In this document: in pieces, positions 44,734 through 57,278 of the stretch
Position numbering within the stretch: position 1 is the stretch's first letter
How the letters are laid out: each line of letters begins with the position of its first letter
Origin: Sinomonas mesophila
GTDB lineage: Bacteria; Actinomycetota; Actinomycetes; Actinomycetales; Micrococcaceae
Assembly (NCBI RefSeq): GCF_001999765.1
Contig: NZ_KV908322.1
Location: forward strand, 310,001 to 374,000
Direction: 5' to 3'
DNA: 64,000 nucleotides
Position numbers and translations under genes: made by a program
Notes under the pieces: model-generated
Databases searched by the model: none
Seen by the model: the letters and a program-made list of their open reading frames with translations, nothing else
Told to the model about the DNA's origin: nothing

Positions 44734-46881
44734 ATGGACCCGAAGGAGAACACGACACCTGCCGTGCCCGAACGGCCCCTGACGCGCCGAGAACTGCGTG
44801 AGCGCGAGCGAGCCCAGCAGGAGGCGCAGCAGCGCATGCTGGCCCCGCAGCGGCGGGCCCACACGCCGCCGCCGTCCGCCTTCCCCCGCGCCGCGGCGGC
44901 CAGCGCGCCGCCCGCGAACCCCTCGGCGAGCACGCGTCCCACCCCGACGGGACCGACGATGGCCGTTCCGCCCGCGGCCGCGGCCGAGGCGGTCACGCCC
45001 CCTCAGCCGGTCACGGCGGTGCCGAGCGCGCCGCCCGCCGACGGGGTGCAGGGCACCCCAGCCCGGCATGACGGGCTCCGCCCCCGCCGCGCGGCGTCCG
45101 CCGAGAGCACCCCCGGCGCCGGCGTCCCCGCGCCGGTGCCCGCCGGGTCCCCGACGTCGGCCTCGATGGGCTGGGGCTCGTACCCGTCGTCGGCGGGCTC
45201 CTCCGCCGCGGCCCCGGCTCCCCGGTCCGCCCGGCCCCAGGCCCAGCCCCAGACCCAGTCCGCCGAGCCGGCCCAGCCGGGCCCGACCGCCGCGGACGCA
45301 CCGTCCGACGGCGCGGCCGCGCTCCCCGCACCCGTCCCCGCGGCGTCGCCTGCAACGGCCTTCATGCCCGCTGTCGTCCGCCGCAGCGCGCCCGCCGTCC
45401 CGGCCCCGGAGGCCCCGGAGCCCGCGGGCGAGGCCCCAGCGGGCGAGGCCCCCGCGACCAGGCCAGTCAGCCGCGTCCCCGCGGCCGTGCCGGCCACCGA
45501 CGCCGGCGGCCGGCACATCTTCCCCTTCGCGGCCCAGCGGTTCGCCGCGCAGGCACCCGCCGAGCCGGAGACGGCGGGCGGCTCGCACCGCGCCCACGGC
45601 GCGCACGCCGCCCACGCATCGGCTGCCGTCGCCGATCCGGACACGGCCGCGGACGCCGACTACGTCCACGAGGAGCCGCTGCACACCGGACCGCTGCACA
45701 CGCAGGCCTTCGCTGCGGAGCAGGCCCATCACGACGGGAGGCATGCGGCCGACGACCACTACGGCCACGGGCATGCCGACGCGATGCACGAGGTCTTCGG
45801 CGAGCCCGTCGCCCCGGCCCCGCGGCGCCGCAACCGGCGGCTGCGCGTCATCATCGGGCTGGGCCTCGCGATCGCCCTCTTCGTCGGCGCCGCCCTCGTC
45901 GGCATCCAGTTCCTCGCCCCGATCCTCGGGCTCGACCGCGTGAGCGACTATCCCGGGCCCGGAACGGACGAGGTCGTCGTGACCGTCCAGGCGGGCTCCG
46001 GCCCGGCGGCCGTGGCCAACAGCCTCGAGAAGCAGGGCATCGTCGCCGACGCCAAGACGTTCCTCAAGGAGTTCGCCGCCACGGGGGCGAGCCTGCACCC
46101 CGGCGACTTCACCCTCAAGAAGGAGATGCGGGCTAAGGACGCCGCGCAGATCCTTGCCGGGAGCGCGGGCGAGAAGGTCCTCTACTTCGCGCTCAACGCG
46201 GGCCTGCGGGTGGGCGAGTCGCTCGACGCGATCGCCGCGTCGGGCTCGGTCGACCGGAAGGAGCTCGACGCGCTCAACGCCCAGCCGGCGCAGTTCGGGC
46301 TCCCCGCCCAGGCCAAGAACCTCGAGGGCTACCTCGCCCCTGGCGAGTACCGCTTCCCGATCGGCACGAGCCCGAAGGACATCCTCGCGAAGCTCGTGGG
46401 CACGACCCTCGACACGCTCACTTCCGCGGGCGTCACGGACCCCGCGAAGCAGTACGAGGTGCTCACCATCGCGAGCATCGTCCAGGCCGAGGGCGGCCGC
46501 GCGGACTACGGCAACGTCGCGGGCGCGGTGTACAACCGCCTCAAGCCCAATCCCGAGACGAGTGGCCTCATCCAGTCGGATGCCACCGTCACCTACGGCC
46601 TCGGCCGCAAGAGCTACAACATCACCGAGGAAGAGAAGGCGGACGCCTCGAACCCGTACAACACGTACGCTCGCACGGGCCTCCCGGCCGGGCCGATCGG
46701 GTCGCCGGGCGCGACGGCGATCAAGGCCGCCGCGAGTCCCACGGCGAACGACTACCTGTACTGGGTGACGGTGAACCTCGACTCGGGCGAGACCAAGTTC
46801 TCCAGGACGTACGCCGAGCACCTCGGCTACGCGCGGGAGTACGAGCGCTGGTGCCAGGCGAATGCGGGGAAGTGCCAGTGA
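44734..46881 (+). CDS. mltG: Endolytic murein transglycosylase MltG
   Basis: A 715-residue protein, almost twice the usual length because of a long Pro/Ala/His-rich cytoplasmic region (residues about 20-365). One TM helix follows (about 371-396, VIIGLGLAIALFVGAALVGIQFLA), then a LysM-like part and the YceG catalytic domain; the catalytic Glu is in IASIVQAEGGRADYGNVAGAVYNRL near residue 585. It cleaves nascent glycan strands at the outer membrane face and limits their length. The start ATG at 44734 is 5 bp after ruvX. Its stop (TGA) overlaps the aroE start (GTGA). Confidence 0.94.
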   Translation: MDPKENTTPAVPERPLTRRELRERERAQQEAQQRMLAPQRRAHTPPPSAFPRAAAASAPPANPSASTRPTPTGPTMAVPPAAAAEAVTPPQPVTAVPSAPPADGVQGTPARHDGLRPRRAASAESTPGAGVPAPVPAGSPTSASMGWGSYPSSAGSSAAAPAPRSARPQAQPQTQSAEPAQPGPTAADAPSDGAAALPAPVPAASPATAFMPAVVRRSAPAVPAPEAPEPAGEAPAGEAPATRPVSRVPAAVPATDAGGRHIFPFAAQRFAAQAPAEPETAGGSHRAHGAHAAHASAAVADPDTAADADYVHEEPLHTGPLHTQAFAAEQAHHDGRHAADDHYGHGHADAMHEVFGEPVAPAPRRRNRRLRVIIGLGLAIALFVGAALVGIQFLAPILGLDRVSDYPGPGTDEVVVTVQAGSGPAAVANSLEKQGIVADAKTFLKEFAATGASLHPGDFTLKKEMRAKDAAQILAGSAGEKVLYFALNAGLRVGESLDAIAASGSVDRKELDALNAQPAQFGLPAQAKNLEGYLAPGEYRFPIGTSPKDILAKLVGTTLDTLTSAGVTDPAKQYEVLTIASIVQAEGGRADYGNVAGAVYNRLKPNPETSGLIQSDATVTYGLGRKSYNITEEEKADASNPYNTYARTGLPAGPIGSPGATAIKAAASPTANDYLYWVTVNLDSGETKFSRTYAEHLGYAREYERWCQANAGKCQ

Positions 46882-47771
46882 CAGAAGAGCCTGGGGCCGC
46901 GCGCGCGGCCGTCCTGGGCCACCCGATCGGACACTCGAAGTCGCCGGCGCTGCACCGCGCCGCCTATGCCCTGCTGGGCGTCGAGATGGACTACACGCGC
47001 TTCGACGTGACCGAGGAGGGCCTCGCGGACTTCGCGCGGCGGGTCCGCACCGAGCCCGGCTGGCGCGGGCTGTCCGTCACGATGCCGCTCAAGTCCGCGT
47101 TCGTGCCCCTCGTCGACCGGCTCGAGGGGCTCGCCGCCGAGCTGGGCGTGCTCAACACCGTCGTCGTCGAGGACTCCGCCGCGGGGCCCGTGCTCGTGGG
47201 GCACAACACCGACGTCGCCGGGATCGTCGAGGCGTTCCGCCACGCGGGGGTGTCCTCCGCCGGCGCCCCGGTCATCGTGGGGGCGGGCAACACCGCCCTC
47301 GCCGCCGTGGCGGCCATGAAGCAGATGCACGCACGCCGCGTGACCTTCCTCGTCCGGGATCCCGCCCGCGCGGGCGAGGCCGTCGGGCTCGCCGAGCGGC
47401 TCGGGCTCGACGTCCGGGTCGAGGACATCGAGGCCGCGGCCGGACGGCTCGCGTCCGCCGACGTCGCCGTCAGCACTCTGCCGCCCCGTGCGGCGGACGG
47501 GCTCGCGGCGCACCTCGCTGACGTGCCGGAGCTCCCGGCGACGGACGACGGCGCCCCCCGGGTCCTGCTCGACGTCGCCTACGACCCGTGGCCCAGCGAT
47601 CTCGGGCGGGTCTGGGAGGCCCGGGGCGGAACCGTGCTGCACGGGCTCGAGATGCTCGTGTACCAGGCCGTCGAGCAGGTCGTGCTCTTCACGGGCCGCG
47701 AGGAGGCCCGCTCACCGCGCGTCACAGATGTGATGTGCGACTCAGTCGGTGTCCCGCGCCGCACGGCGTAG
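46878..47771 (+). CDS. aroE: Shikimate dehydrogenase
   Basis: A 297-residue NADP-dependent enzyme converting 3-dehydroshikimate to shikimate. The substrate motif [16 protein letters not shown] is near residues 16-31, the catalytic Lys in [15 protein letters not shown] and Asp in NTDVAGIV are present, and [18 protein letters not shown] is the nucleotide-binding loop. The start is GTG 46878, sharing bases with the mltG stop; the earlier frame from 46851 overlaps mltG. A slightly unusual Rossmann loop (GAGNTA rather than GAGGAA) is seen. Confidence 0.92.
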   Translation: MTEEPGAARAAVLGHPIGHSKSPALHRAAYALLGVEMDYTRFDVTEEGLADFARRVRTEPGWRGLSVTMPLKSAFVPLVDRLEGLAAELGVLNTVVVEDSAAGPVLVGHNTDVAGIVEAFRHAGVSSAGAPVIVGAGNTALAAVAAMKQMHARRVTFLVRDPARAGEAVGLAERLGLDVRVEDIEAAAGRLASADVAVSTLPPRAADGLAAHLADVPELPATDDGAPRVLLDVAYDPWPSDLGRVWEARGGTVLHGLEMLVYQAVEQVVLFTGREEARSPRVTDVMCDSVGVPRRTA

Positions 47772-47797
47772 CGGGCCCCCGTGGCAGGATGGAAGAT

Positions 47798-51160
<3,363 letters not shown>

Positions 51161-51196
51161 GACCGGCGGGCGCCCTTTCGCCTGGTGATTCGCTTG

Positions 51197-51233
51197 TAGA
51201 ATGGTCTGCGGACTTCTCCCAGACCGCAGACCA
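51197..51233 (+). promoter_or_regulatory. efp promoter -10 box with overlapping inverted repeat
   Basis: TAGAAT at 51197-51202 fits a -10 box. A perfect 10-bp inverted repeat (51202-51211 with 51224-51233, 12-nt spacer) begins at its last base and spans the expected transcription start, ending just before a GAGAGG ribosome site. It could be an operator or, if transcription starts earlier, a leader hairpin. Confidence 0.5.
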
Positions 51234-51245
51234 GAGAGGCTTTTC

Positions 51246-51809
51246 GTGGCAACCACCAACGACATCAAGAACGGCACCGTGCTGAACCTGGACGGCCAGC
51301 TGTGGAACGTCATCGAGTTCCAGCACGTCAAGCCGGGCAAGGGCGGTGCCTTCGTGCGCACGAAGCTGCGCAACGTCCTCTCGGGCAAGGTCGTCGACAA
51401 GACGTTCAACGCCGGCACGAAGGTCGACACCGCGACCGTGGACCGCCGCGACTACCAGTACCTGTACAAGGACGGCGAGGACTTCGTGTTCATGGACACG
51501 GACACCTACGACCAGCTGCACGTCTCAGGCGAGACCGTGGGCGACGCCGCGAACTTCATGCTGGAGAACCAGACGGTCCTCATCGCGCTGCACGACGGCG
51601 CCCCGCTCTACATCGAGCTCCCGCCGAGCGTCGTGCTCGAGATCACCTACACCGAGCCGGGCCTCCAGGGCGACCGCTCCTCCGCCGGCACCAAGCCCGC
51701 CACCGTCGAGACCGGCTACGAGATCCAGGTCCCGCTCTTCCTCGAGACCGGCACCAAGGTCAAGGTCGACACCCGCGACGGCAGCTACCTGGGACGTGTC
51801 AACGACTAG
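51246..51809 (+). CDS. efp: Elongation factor P
   Basis: A 187-residue three-domain translation factor that rescues ribosomes at polyproline. The start is GTG 51246 after GAGAGG, reading [17 protein letters not shown]. The tip loop is [10 protein letters not shown] with Lys at the position modified in some bacteria; no epmA/epmB/earP genes are nearby, consistent with the unmodified actinobacterial form. The C-terminal domain ends [14 protein letters not shown]. The stop overlaps nusB by 1 bp. Confidence 0.96.
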   Translation: MATTNDIKNGTVLNLDGQLWNVIEFQHVKPGKGGAFVRTKLRNVLSGKVVDKTFNAGTKVDTATVDRRDYQYLYKDGEDFVFMDTDTYDQLHVSGETVGDAANFMLENQTVLIALHDGAPLYIELPPSVVLEITYTEPGLQGDRSSAGTKPATVETGYEIQVPLFLETGTKVKVDTRDGSYLGRVND

Positions 51810-52219
51810 TGAGTGCCCGTGGCAAGGCCCGCTCGCGGGCCGTCGAGATCCTCTTCGAAGCGGAGCAGCGCTCCGCCACGGTGTCTGAGGTCATCCAGCG
51901 CCGCCGGGACAACACCGAGCAGCTGATCAACCCGTACACCGTCCAGCTCGTGGACGGCGTCATCGCCAAGCAGGGCCAGATCGACGAGATCCTGAGCACC
52001 TACGCCCAGGGCTGGACGCTCGAGCGCATGCCCGCCGTCGACCGCGTGATCCTGCGCGTCGGCGCATGGGAGCTCCTGTTCAACGACGACGTCCCGGACG
52101 GGGTCGCCGTGAGCGAGGCCGTGGCCCTGGCCCGGACGCTCTCGACGGACGACTCGCCGGCCTTCGTCAACGGCCTGCTCGGCCGGATCCAGCAGCTCAA
52201 GCCGACGCTCCTCGCCTGA
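51809..52219 (+). CDS. nusB: Transcription antitermination factor NusB
   Basis: A 136-residue all-helical protein. The start SARGKARSRAVEILFEAEQRS and the C-terminal VAVSEAVALARTLSTDDSPAFVNGLLGRI are family signatures. NusB with NusE (S10) binds boxA in rRNA operons. GTG 51809 shares a base with the efp stop. The efp-nusB pair ends at a strong terminator. Confidence 0.95.
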   Translation: MSARGKARSRAVEILFEAEQRSATVSEVIQRRRDNTEQLINPYTVQLVDGVIAKQGQIDEILSTYAQGWTLERMPAVDRVILRVGAWELLFNDDVPDGVAVSEAVALARTLSTDDSPAFVNGLLGRIQQLKPTLLA

Positions 52220-52248
52220 GCCGGCGCCGAGGCGGCCCCAAGACGCCA

Positions 52249-52280
52249 GCGAAGGGCCCCGCACCCGCGGGGCCCTTCGC
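52249..52280. terminator. Terminator between convergent nusB and prsW-like genes
   Basis: A 14-bp perfect stem (52249-52262 with 52267-52280) with a 4-nt loop ACCC, 30 bp after nusB and 37 bp from the end of the minus-strand gene. Confidence 0.75.
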
Positions 52281-52316
52281 CGCGCTGCCCGGGCAATGCC
52301 CTGGCCGGGCATCAGC

Positions 52317-53654
52317 TCACAACGGCCGCTGATGGGCCGGGATGCCGGTCACGGCGGCGCGCAGCTGGACGACCCGATCGAGCAGGGCCCGCTCCGTGCT
52401 CGCATGCCCGGCGACCTCCCGGCCGCTCAGCACGCGCTGGCGCGTGGAGGCAAGATCCGTCGCGGCGCGGATGAACTGAACCATCTGCGCCCGCCGTCCC
52501 ACCGAGGCGGCCCAGCGCAGGCCCGCGGAGCGGCCCCGCGGCGTCGCGAGCATGTCGACCTCGAGGGGCGTGAACCAGCCGGCCTCGGCATACTCGACGA
52601 GCCGGCGGTGGGTGAGCCGCGCGTCGGCCCGGCGCAGGAGGTAGACGCCGACGACGGAGGCCGCGAAGAGCGGGATCTGCACGACGGCGTAGAGGATGAA
52701 GAAGTCCTCCCCGGCCCCGTTCCAGATGTTGTGCAGGAGCATCGCGGGGACGAGCCCGACGCCGAAGGACACGACGGCGAGCCACGGGCTCCAGCGCCGC
52801 GCGGCGAGCCCCATGACGAGTCCCGTCGCGCCCGTGAACATCGCGTGAGCGAAGGGGGACAGCACGCCGCGCAGGGTGAAGACGACGGCGAGCGAGGCCG
52901 CGGAGCCCTGGGTCTGCTCGTAGAGCCGGCCGAAGTACAGGATGTTCTCGGTGAAGGCGAAGCCCGCGGCGATCGTCATGCCGAAGACGATCCCGTCCAC
53001 GGGCCCGTCGAAGTACTTGCGGGCCGCCAGTATCAGGATGAGCAGCCCGAGGCCCTTGGCCACCTCCTCGACGATCGGCGCCTGCACCGTGGCCATGAAC
53101 TCCATGGTCCTGGCCTCATTCGCCCCGGGCGGGCCGAAGGCGGCCATGAAGAGCGGCTGGAGGAGGGTCGTGGCCGCGACCGCGACGGCGGCGCCCCACG
53201 CGAGCGCGAAGACGAGGAGCCCGCGCGGCTCCGGCTCCCAGCGGTCGACGGCGAGGACCGCGAGCAGCACGACGCCCAGGGGGAAGAGCGAGAGCACGAA
53301 GCCGACGGTGAGTCCGCCGCTGCCGGTCGCGCCGACGAGGAACGGCACGACCAGCGCGAGGCTGCCCACGACGAGCACGGCCCCGGCGACGAGCAGCACG
53401 AGCAGTCCCGGGGCCATGGGCGCCCGCCCGGGGAGCGTGGGGATGGCCCGGGCCGCGGGAGCCGAGGCGGGCGGACGCGTGGCCTTCGGATGGGGAACCG
53501 CGGCCGGCCGCGGCTCCCTTCGTGACTCCCTCCGGGGCGGCTCTGTCGTCCCCTCCGGGGGCCGTGGCCCCTGCGGCTGAGGATAGCGCGGGGGCGGCAC
53601 GAATCCGTCGGGATCGTCGGGTGCCTGCCACGGGCCCGGCTGGTTGCTCGTCAT
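52317..53654 (-). CDS. PrsW family intramembrane metalloprotease
   Basis: A 445-residue membrane protein. A Pro-rich cytoplasmic N-terminus (about 80 residues) precedes eight or so TM helices. The family's catalytic motifs are visible: EEVAKG (E-E-x-x-K) near residue 193, FAFTENILYF, and the two His-containing helices SPFAHAMFTGATGL and MLLHNIWNG. PrsW-type enzymes cut membrane proteins within the bilayer, for example anti-sigma factors; no anti-sigma gene is adjacent, so the substrate is unknown. A C-terminal soluble region of about 100 residues (from RRADARLTHRRLVEYAEAGW) is extra to the catalytic core. Confidence 0.9.
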   Translation of the reverse strand: MTSNQPGPWQAPDDPDGFVPPPRYPQPQGPRPPEGTTEPPRRESRREPRPAAVPHPKATRPPASAPAARAIPTLPGRAPMAPGLLVLLVAGAVLVVGSLALVVPFLVGATGSGGLTVGFVLSLFPLGVVLLAVLAVDRWEPEPRGLLVFALAWGAAVAVAATTLLQPLFMAAFGPPGANEARTMEFMATVQAPIVEEVAKGLGLLILILAARKYFDGPVDGIVFGMTIAAGFAFTENILYFGRLYEQTQGSAASLAVVFTLRGVLSPFAHAMFTGATGLVMGLAARRWSPWLAVVSFGVGLVPAMLLHNIWNGAGEDFFILYAVVQIPLFAASVVGVYLLRRADARLTHRRLVEYAEAGWFTPLEVDMLATPRGRSAGLRWAASVGRRAQMVQFIRAATDLASTRQRVLSGREVAGHASTERALLDRVVQLRAAVTGIPAHQRPL

Positions 53655-53735
53655 GCCTCAAGGCTAGGCCCGCCGACCCCGCCGTGGGGCCGTGACGGCT
53701 CTGACAGCCGCGGAATCCGGGGCGATCCCCTGTGG

Positions 53736-53801
53736 TAGCGTGGAGGGACAGTCTGTCCTTTTTAATTCCGTCCTGTGAGGCGGGGAAAGGGGTCTGCTGT
53801 G
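53736..53801 (+). promoter_or_regulatory. PyrR-binding leader of the pyr operon
   Basis: TAGCGT at 53736-53741 is a likely -10 box, placing the transcript start near 53748. The leader folds CCTTT (53757-53761) with AAAGG (53786-53790) and CCG (53768-53770) with CGG (53781-53783), exposing the loop TCCTGTGAGG, which fits the PyrR consensus UCCNGNGAGG. The ribosome site GAAAGGGG overlaps the 3' arm, and the GTG start of pyrR follows at 53799. PyrR binding would therefore hide the ribosome site, as shown for mycobacterial pyrR; no terminator hairpin is present. A second small hairpin (53746-53750 with 53754-53758) competes with the 5' arm. Confidence 0.75.
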
Positions 53802-54413
53802 GCAACTGCCCCTGCAGAACAACAGGGTGACGGCGGCATGCGCCGCATCGTCCTGAGCGCCGGCGACATCGACCGGGCGCTCACGCGCATCGCGCACGAG
53901 ATCCTCGAGGCCAACAAGGGCCCGGAGGGACTCGTCCTCCTCGGCATCCCGCGCAGGGGCTACCCCCTCGCCGTCCGGCTCGCGGCCAAGCTCGCCGCGG
54001 CCGACCCCGCCGTCGACCCCGAGCGCATCGTCGGCCAGCTCGACATCACGATGTTCCGCGACGACCTCGCGCGCCAGCCCACCCGCCCGCCGGCCCGGAC
54101 CGTCCTGCCTGCGGGCGGCATCGACGACCGCGTCGTGGTCCTCGTCGACGACGTCCTCTTCTCCGGGCGCACCATCCGGGCCGCGCTGGATGCGATCGTG
54201 GACCTCGGCCGCCCCCGCAGCGTCCGGCTCGCCGTCCTGGTCGACCGCGGCCACCGGGAGCTGCCCATCCGCGCGGACCACGTGGGCAAGAACCTCCCCA
54301 CCTCCCGGGCCGAGAAGGTCCGCGTCCGCCTCGCCGAGGTCGACGCCGGGGCCGGCTTCGCGGAGGACCTCGTCGCCATCGAGTCACTCCCCGCGCAGGA
54401 GGAGGCCAGGTGA
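53799..54413 (+). CDS. pyrR: Bifunctional pyr operon regulator / uracil phosphoribosyltransferase PyrR
   Basis: A 204-residue PRTase-fold RNA-binding regulator. The PRPP loop is [42 protein letters not shown] and [22 protein letters not shown] are family signatures, the latter including RNA-contact residues. GTG 53799 is preferred to 53775 because the ribosome site GAAAGGGG lies 6 nt before it. It senses UMP/UTP and represses its own operon through the leader just upstream. Its stop overlaps pyrB by 4 bp. Confidence 0.95.
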   Translation: MATAPAEQQGDGGMRRIVLSAGDIDRALTRIAHEILEANKGPEGLVLLGIPRRGYPLAVRLAAKLAAADPAVDPERIVGQLDITMFRDDLARQPTRPPARTVLPAGGIDDRVVVLVDDVLFSGRTIRAALDAIVDLGRPRSVRLAVLVDRGHRELPIRADHVGKNLPTSRAEKVRVRLAEVDAGAGFAEDLVAIESLPAQEEAR

Positions 54414-55417
54414 GGCACCTGCTCTCGACCCACGACCTCTCCCGCGCGGACGCGATCCGGATCCTCGACACGGCCGAGGAGATGAGCGCCGTCAACGACC
54501 GCGAGGTCAAGAAGCTCCCCGCCCTGCGGGGCCGCACCGTCGTCAACCTCTTCTTCGAGGACTCGACCCGCACGCGCATCTCCTTCGAGGCCGCGGCGAA
54601 GCGGCTCTCGGCGGACGTCATCAACTTCGCCGCGAAGGGTTCCTCGGTGTCGAAGGGCGAATCGCTCAAGGACACGGCGCAGACCCTCGAGGCCATCGGC
54701 GCGGACGCCGTCGTCATCCGCCACCCCGCCTCCGGCGCGGCGCAGCGGCTCGCGACGACCGACTGGATCAGCGCCGCCGTCGTCAACGCCGGCGACGGCA
54801 CGCATGAGCACCCCACCCAGGCGCTCCTCGACGCGTTCACGCTGCGCCGGCACTGGGCGAAGCTCGCGGGCACGCCCTCGGGCGGGACGGACCTCGCCGG
54901 GGCCAAGGTGACGATCGTCGGGGACGTCCTGCACTCGCGCGTCGCCCGCTCGAACGTGTGGCTCCTCACGACCCTCGGCGCGCAGGTGACCCTCGTGGCC
55001 CCGCCCACGCTCCTGCCGATCGGCGTCGAGCACTGGCCGTGCACGGTCGCCTACGACTTCGACGAGGCCATCGACGCCAAGCCCGACGCCATCATGATGC
55101 TCCGCGTCCAGGCCGAGCGCATGAATGCCTCCTACTTCCCCTCCACGGGCGAGTACTCGCGCCGGTGGGGGCTCGGCGACGAGCGCTTCGCGCGTCTGGC
55201 CGAGCTCGGCCTCGCGGACACCGTGATCCTGCACCCCGGACCCATGGTCCGCGGGCTCGAGATCTCCTCGACGGCGGCCGACTCGGCACGCTCCCAGGTG
55301 CTGCGCCAGGTCGCCAATGGCGTCTCGGTGCGCATGGCCGTCCTCTACCTGCTCCTGTCCTCGGGCCTCTACGCCCAGGACGCCACCGCCGCCCACGCCA
55401 AGGAGAGCGCATCATGA
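54410..55417 (+). CDS. pyrB: Aspartate carbamoyltransferase catalytic subunit
   Basis: A 335-residue transferase joining carbamoyl phosphate to aspartate. [13 protein letters not shown] near residue 50 is the carbamoyl-phosphate motif; [13 protein letters not shown] near 128 and the aspartate-binding [11 protein letters not shown] region follow. No regulatory subunit pyrI is present, as expected outside enterics. GTG 54410 overlaps pyrR, and the stop overlaps the pyrC ATG. Confidence 0.96.
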   Translation: MRHLLSTHDLSRADAIRILDTAEEMSAVNDREVKKLPALRGRTVVNLFFEDSTRTRISFEAAAKRLSADVINFAAKGSSVSKGESLKDTAQTLEAIGADAVVIRHPASGAAQRLATTDWISAAVVNAGDGTHEHPTQALLDAFTLRRHWAKLAGTPSGGTDLAGAKVTIVGDVLHSRVARSNVWLLTTLGAQVTLVAPPTLLPIGVEHWPCTVAYDFDEAIDAKPDAIMMLRVQAERMNASYFPSTGEYSRRWGLGDERFARLAELGLADTVILHPGPMVRGLEISSTAADSARSQVLRQVANGVSVRMAVLYLLLSSGLYAQDATAAHAKESAS

Positions 55418-56745
55418 CCGAGCCGACCCGCTTCCTCCTCTCCGGCGCCTCCCTCTACGGCGAGCGGACGGCGGACATCCTCGTCGCCGACGGGCGCATC
55501 GCCGAGGTGGGCACGGGTCTGGACGCCTCGGGCGCGTCCGTCGTCGACGCCGACGGACTCGTCGCCCTGCCCGGCCTCGTCGACGTCCACACGCACCTGC
55601 GCGAGCCCGGCCGCGAAGACGCCGAGACGGTCGAGACCGGAACCCGCGCCGCGGCGCTCGGCGGCTACACCGCCGTGCACGCAATGGCCAACAGCAACCC
55701 CGTCGCGGACACCGCCGGCGTCGTCGAGCAGGTCCAGACCCTCGGCCGCCGCGCCGGCTGGGCCGAGGTCCGGCCCGTCGGCGCCGTGACCGTGGGCCTC
55801 GCGGGCGAGCAGCTCGCCGAGCTCGGCGCCATGGCCGACTCCGCGGCGGCCGTGCGCATGTTCTCGGACGACGGCATCTGCGTGCACGACCCCGTGCTCA
55901 TGCGCCGCGCCCTCGAGTACGTCAAGGCGTTCGACGGCGTCGTGGCCCAGCACGCGCAGGAGCCGCGCCTCACGGCCGGGGCCCAGATGAATGAGGGCAT
56001 CGTCTCCGCCGTGCTCGGCCTCCCGGGCTGGCCTGCCGTGGCCGAGGAGAGCATCATCGCCCGCGACGTCCTGCTCGCTGCGCACGTCGGCTCGCGACTG
56101 CACGTGTGCCACGTCTCGACGGCCGGCTCGGTCGAGATCATCCGCTGGGCCAAGGCGCGCGGGATCGACGTCACCGCCGAGGTCACGCCGCACCACCTGT
56201 GGCTCACCGACGAGCTCGCGCGCACCTACAACCCGGTCTACAAGGTCAACCCGCCGCTGCGCACGGACGACGACGTGCAGGCTCTCCGCGCGGCCCTCGC
56301 CGACGGCACGATCGACGTCGTCGGCACCGACCACGCCCCGCACCCGAGCGAGCACAAGGAGTGCGAGTGGGCGCAGGCGGCGATGGGCATGACCGGGCTC
56401 GAGACCGCGTTGAGCGTCGTGCAGCACACGATGGTCGAGAGCGGCCTCATGACGTGGCGCGACGTCGCGCGGACGATGTCCGAGGTGCCTGCGCGCATCG
56501 GCCGCGTGGCCGACCAGGGCCGACCGATCGCGGCGGGCGAGCCCGCGCACCTGACGCTCGTCGACCCTGCCGCCCGCTGGACGGTGGACCCTGCCGTGCA
56601 GGCCACGAAGGGGCGCAACTCGCCCTTCGCGGGCCGCGAGCTGCCGGGCCGGGTCGTCGCGACGTTCTACGCGGGGCATCCGACCGTCCTGGACGGTGCC
56701 CTCAACACGCCCCACCCGGCGGCCGAGTCCGCCGGGGCGCGCTGA
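55414..56745 (+). CDS. pyrC: Dihydroorotase (class I)
   Basis: A 443-residue zinc amidohydrolase. The metal ligands [10 protein letters not shown] near residue 58 and GTDHAPHP near 304 are present, along with the HVCHVST strand near 230. [11 protein letters not shown] is the typical substrate-binding Asn segment. It closes carbamoyl aspartate to dihydroorotate. ATG 55414 overlaps pyrB by 4 bp, and the final TGA shares its A with the next ATG. Confidence 0.95.
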   Translation: MTEPTRFLLSGASLYGERTADILVADGRIAEVGTGLDASGASVVDADGLVALPGLVDVHTHLREPGREDAETVETGTRAAALGGYTAVHAMANSNPVADTAGVVEQVQTLGRRAGWAEVRPVGAVTVGLAGEQLAELGAMADSAAAVRMFSDDGICVHDPVLMRRALEYVKAFDGVVAQHAQEPRLTAGAQMNEGIVSAVLGLPGWPAVAEESIIARDVLLAAHVGSRLHVCHVSTAGSVEIIRWAKARGIDVTAEVTPHHLWLTDELARTYNPVYKVNPPLRTDDDVQALRAALADGTIDVVGTDHAPHPSEHKECEWAQAAMGMTGLETALSVVQHTMVESGLMTWRDVARTMSEVPARIGRVADQGRPIAAGEPAHLTLVDPAARWTVDPAVQATKGRNSPFAGRELPGRVVATFYAGHPTVLDGALNTPHPAAESAGAR

Positions 56746-57278
56746 TGGAGCGTCTCGGCCCGGGCCTGCTCATGCTGGCCCTCGCCCTCGCGCTGATGGG
56801 GCTCGTCCTCGTCGGCTGGCGGGGGAGGCTGCGCCGGCAGTCCGGGATCGCGGCACCGGCGCCCGTGCCGGACGCGGCGGGCCTCGGGGCGGAGCGGCTG
56901 CGCTGCAGCGGGCAGTACGTCGTCACGACGGGCGCGGGCGACTGGCTGGACCGGATCGCCGTGCACAGGCTCGGCGTGCGCACGGCCGCGGACGCCGTCG
57001 TGCACGACGCCGGGCTCGTGCTCGAGCGCTCCGGCGCGCCGGACGTGTTCATCTCCGCGGGCGACCTGGACGGCGTCCGGCTCGAGGCGGGCATGGCCGG
57101 GAAGTTCGTCGAGGAGGGCGGGCTCGTGGTCGTGTCCTGGCGCCTCGGAGGCACGGCCGTGGACACGGGGTTCCGGCCGCGCTACGCACAGGAGAAGAAT
57201 GCCCTCGTGGCAGCAATCGGGGATTTGGTACGGACCGCGCCGCGTGACGGCGACGGCGAGGGAAAGAGTGAGCAGTGA
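56745..57278 (+). CDS. Membrane-anchored PH-like domain protein of the pyr operon
   Basis: A 177-residue protein with one N-terminal TM helix (about residues 5-24, [21 protein letters not shown]) and a cytosolic beta-rich PH-like domain (CSGQYVVTT... [31 protein letters not shown]... VVVSWRLGG). Proteins of this kind recur between pyrC and carA in actinobacteria; the role is unknown. It is coupled on both sides (1-bp overlap with pyrC, 4-bp with carA), so it is made with the pyrimidine enzymes. No catalytic motif is seen. Confidence 0.85.
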   Translation: MERLGPGLLMLALALALMGLVLVGWRGRLRRQSGIAAPAPVPDAAGLGAERLRCSGQYVVTTGAGDWLDRIAVHRLGVRTAADAVVHDAGLVLERSGAPDVFISAGDLDGVRLEAGMAGKFVEEGGLVVVSWRLGGTAVDTGFRPRYAQEKNALVAAIGDLVRTAPRDGDGEGKSEQ

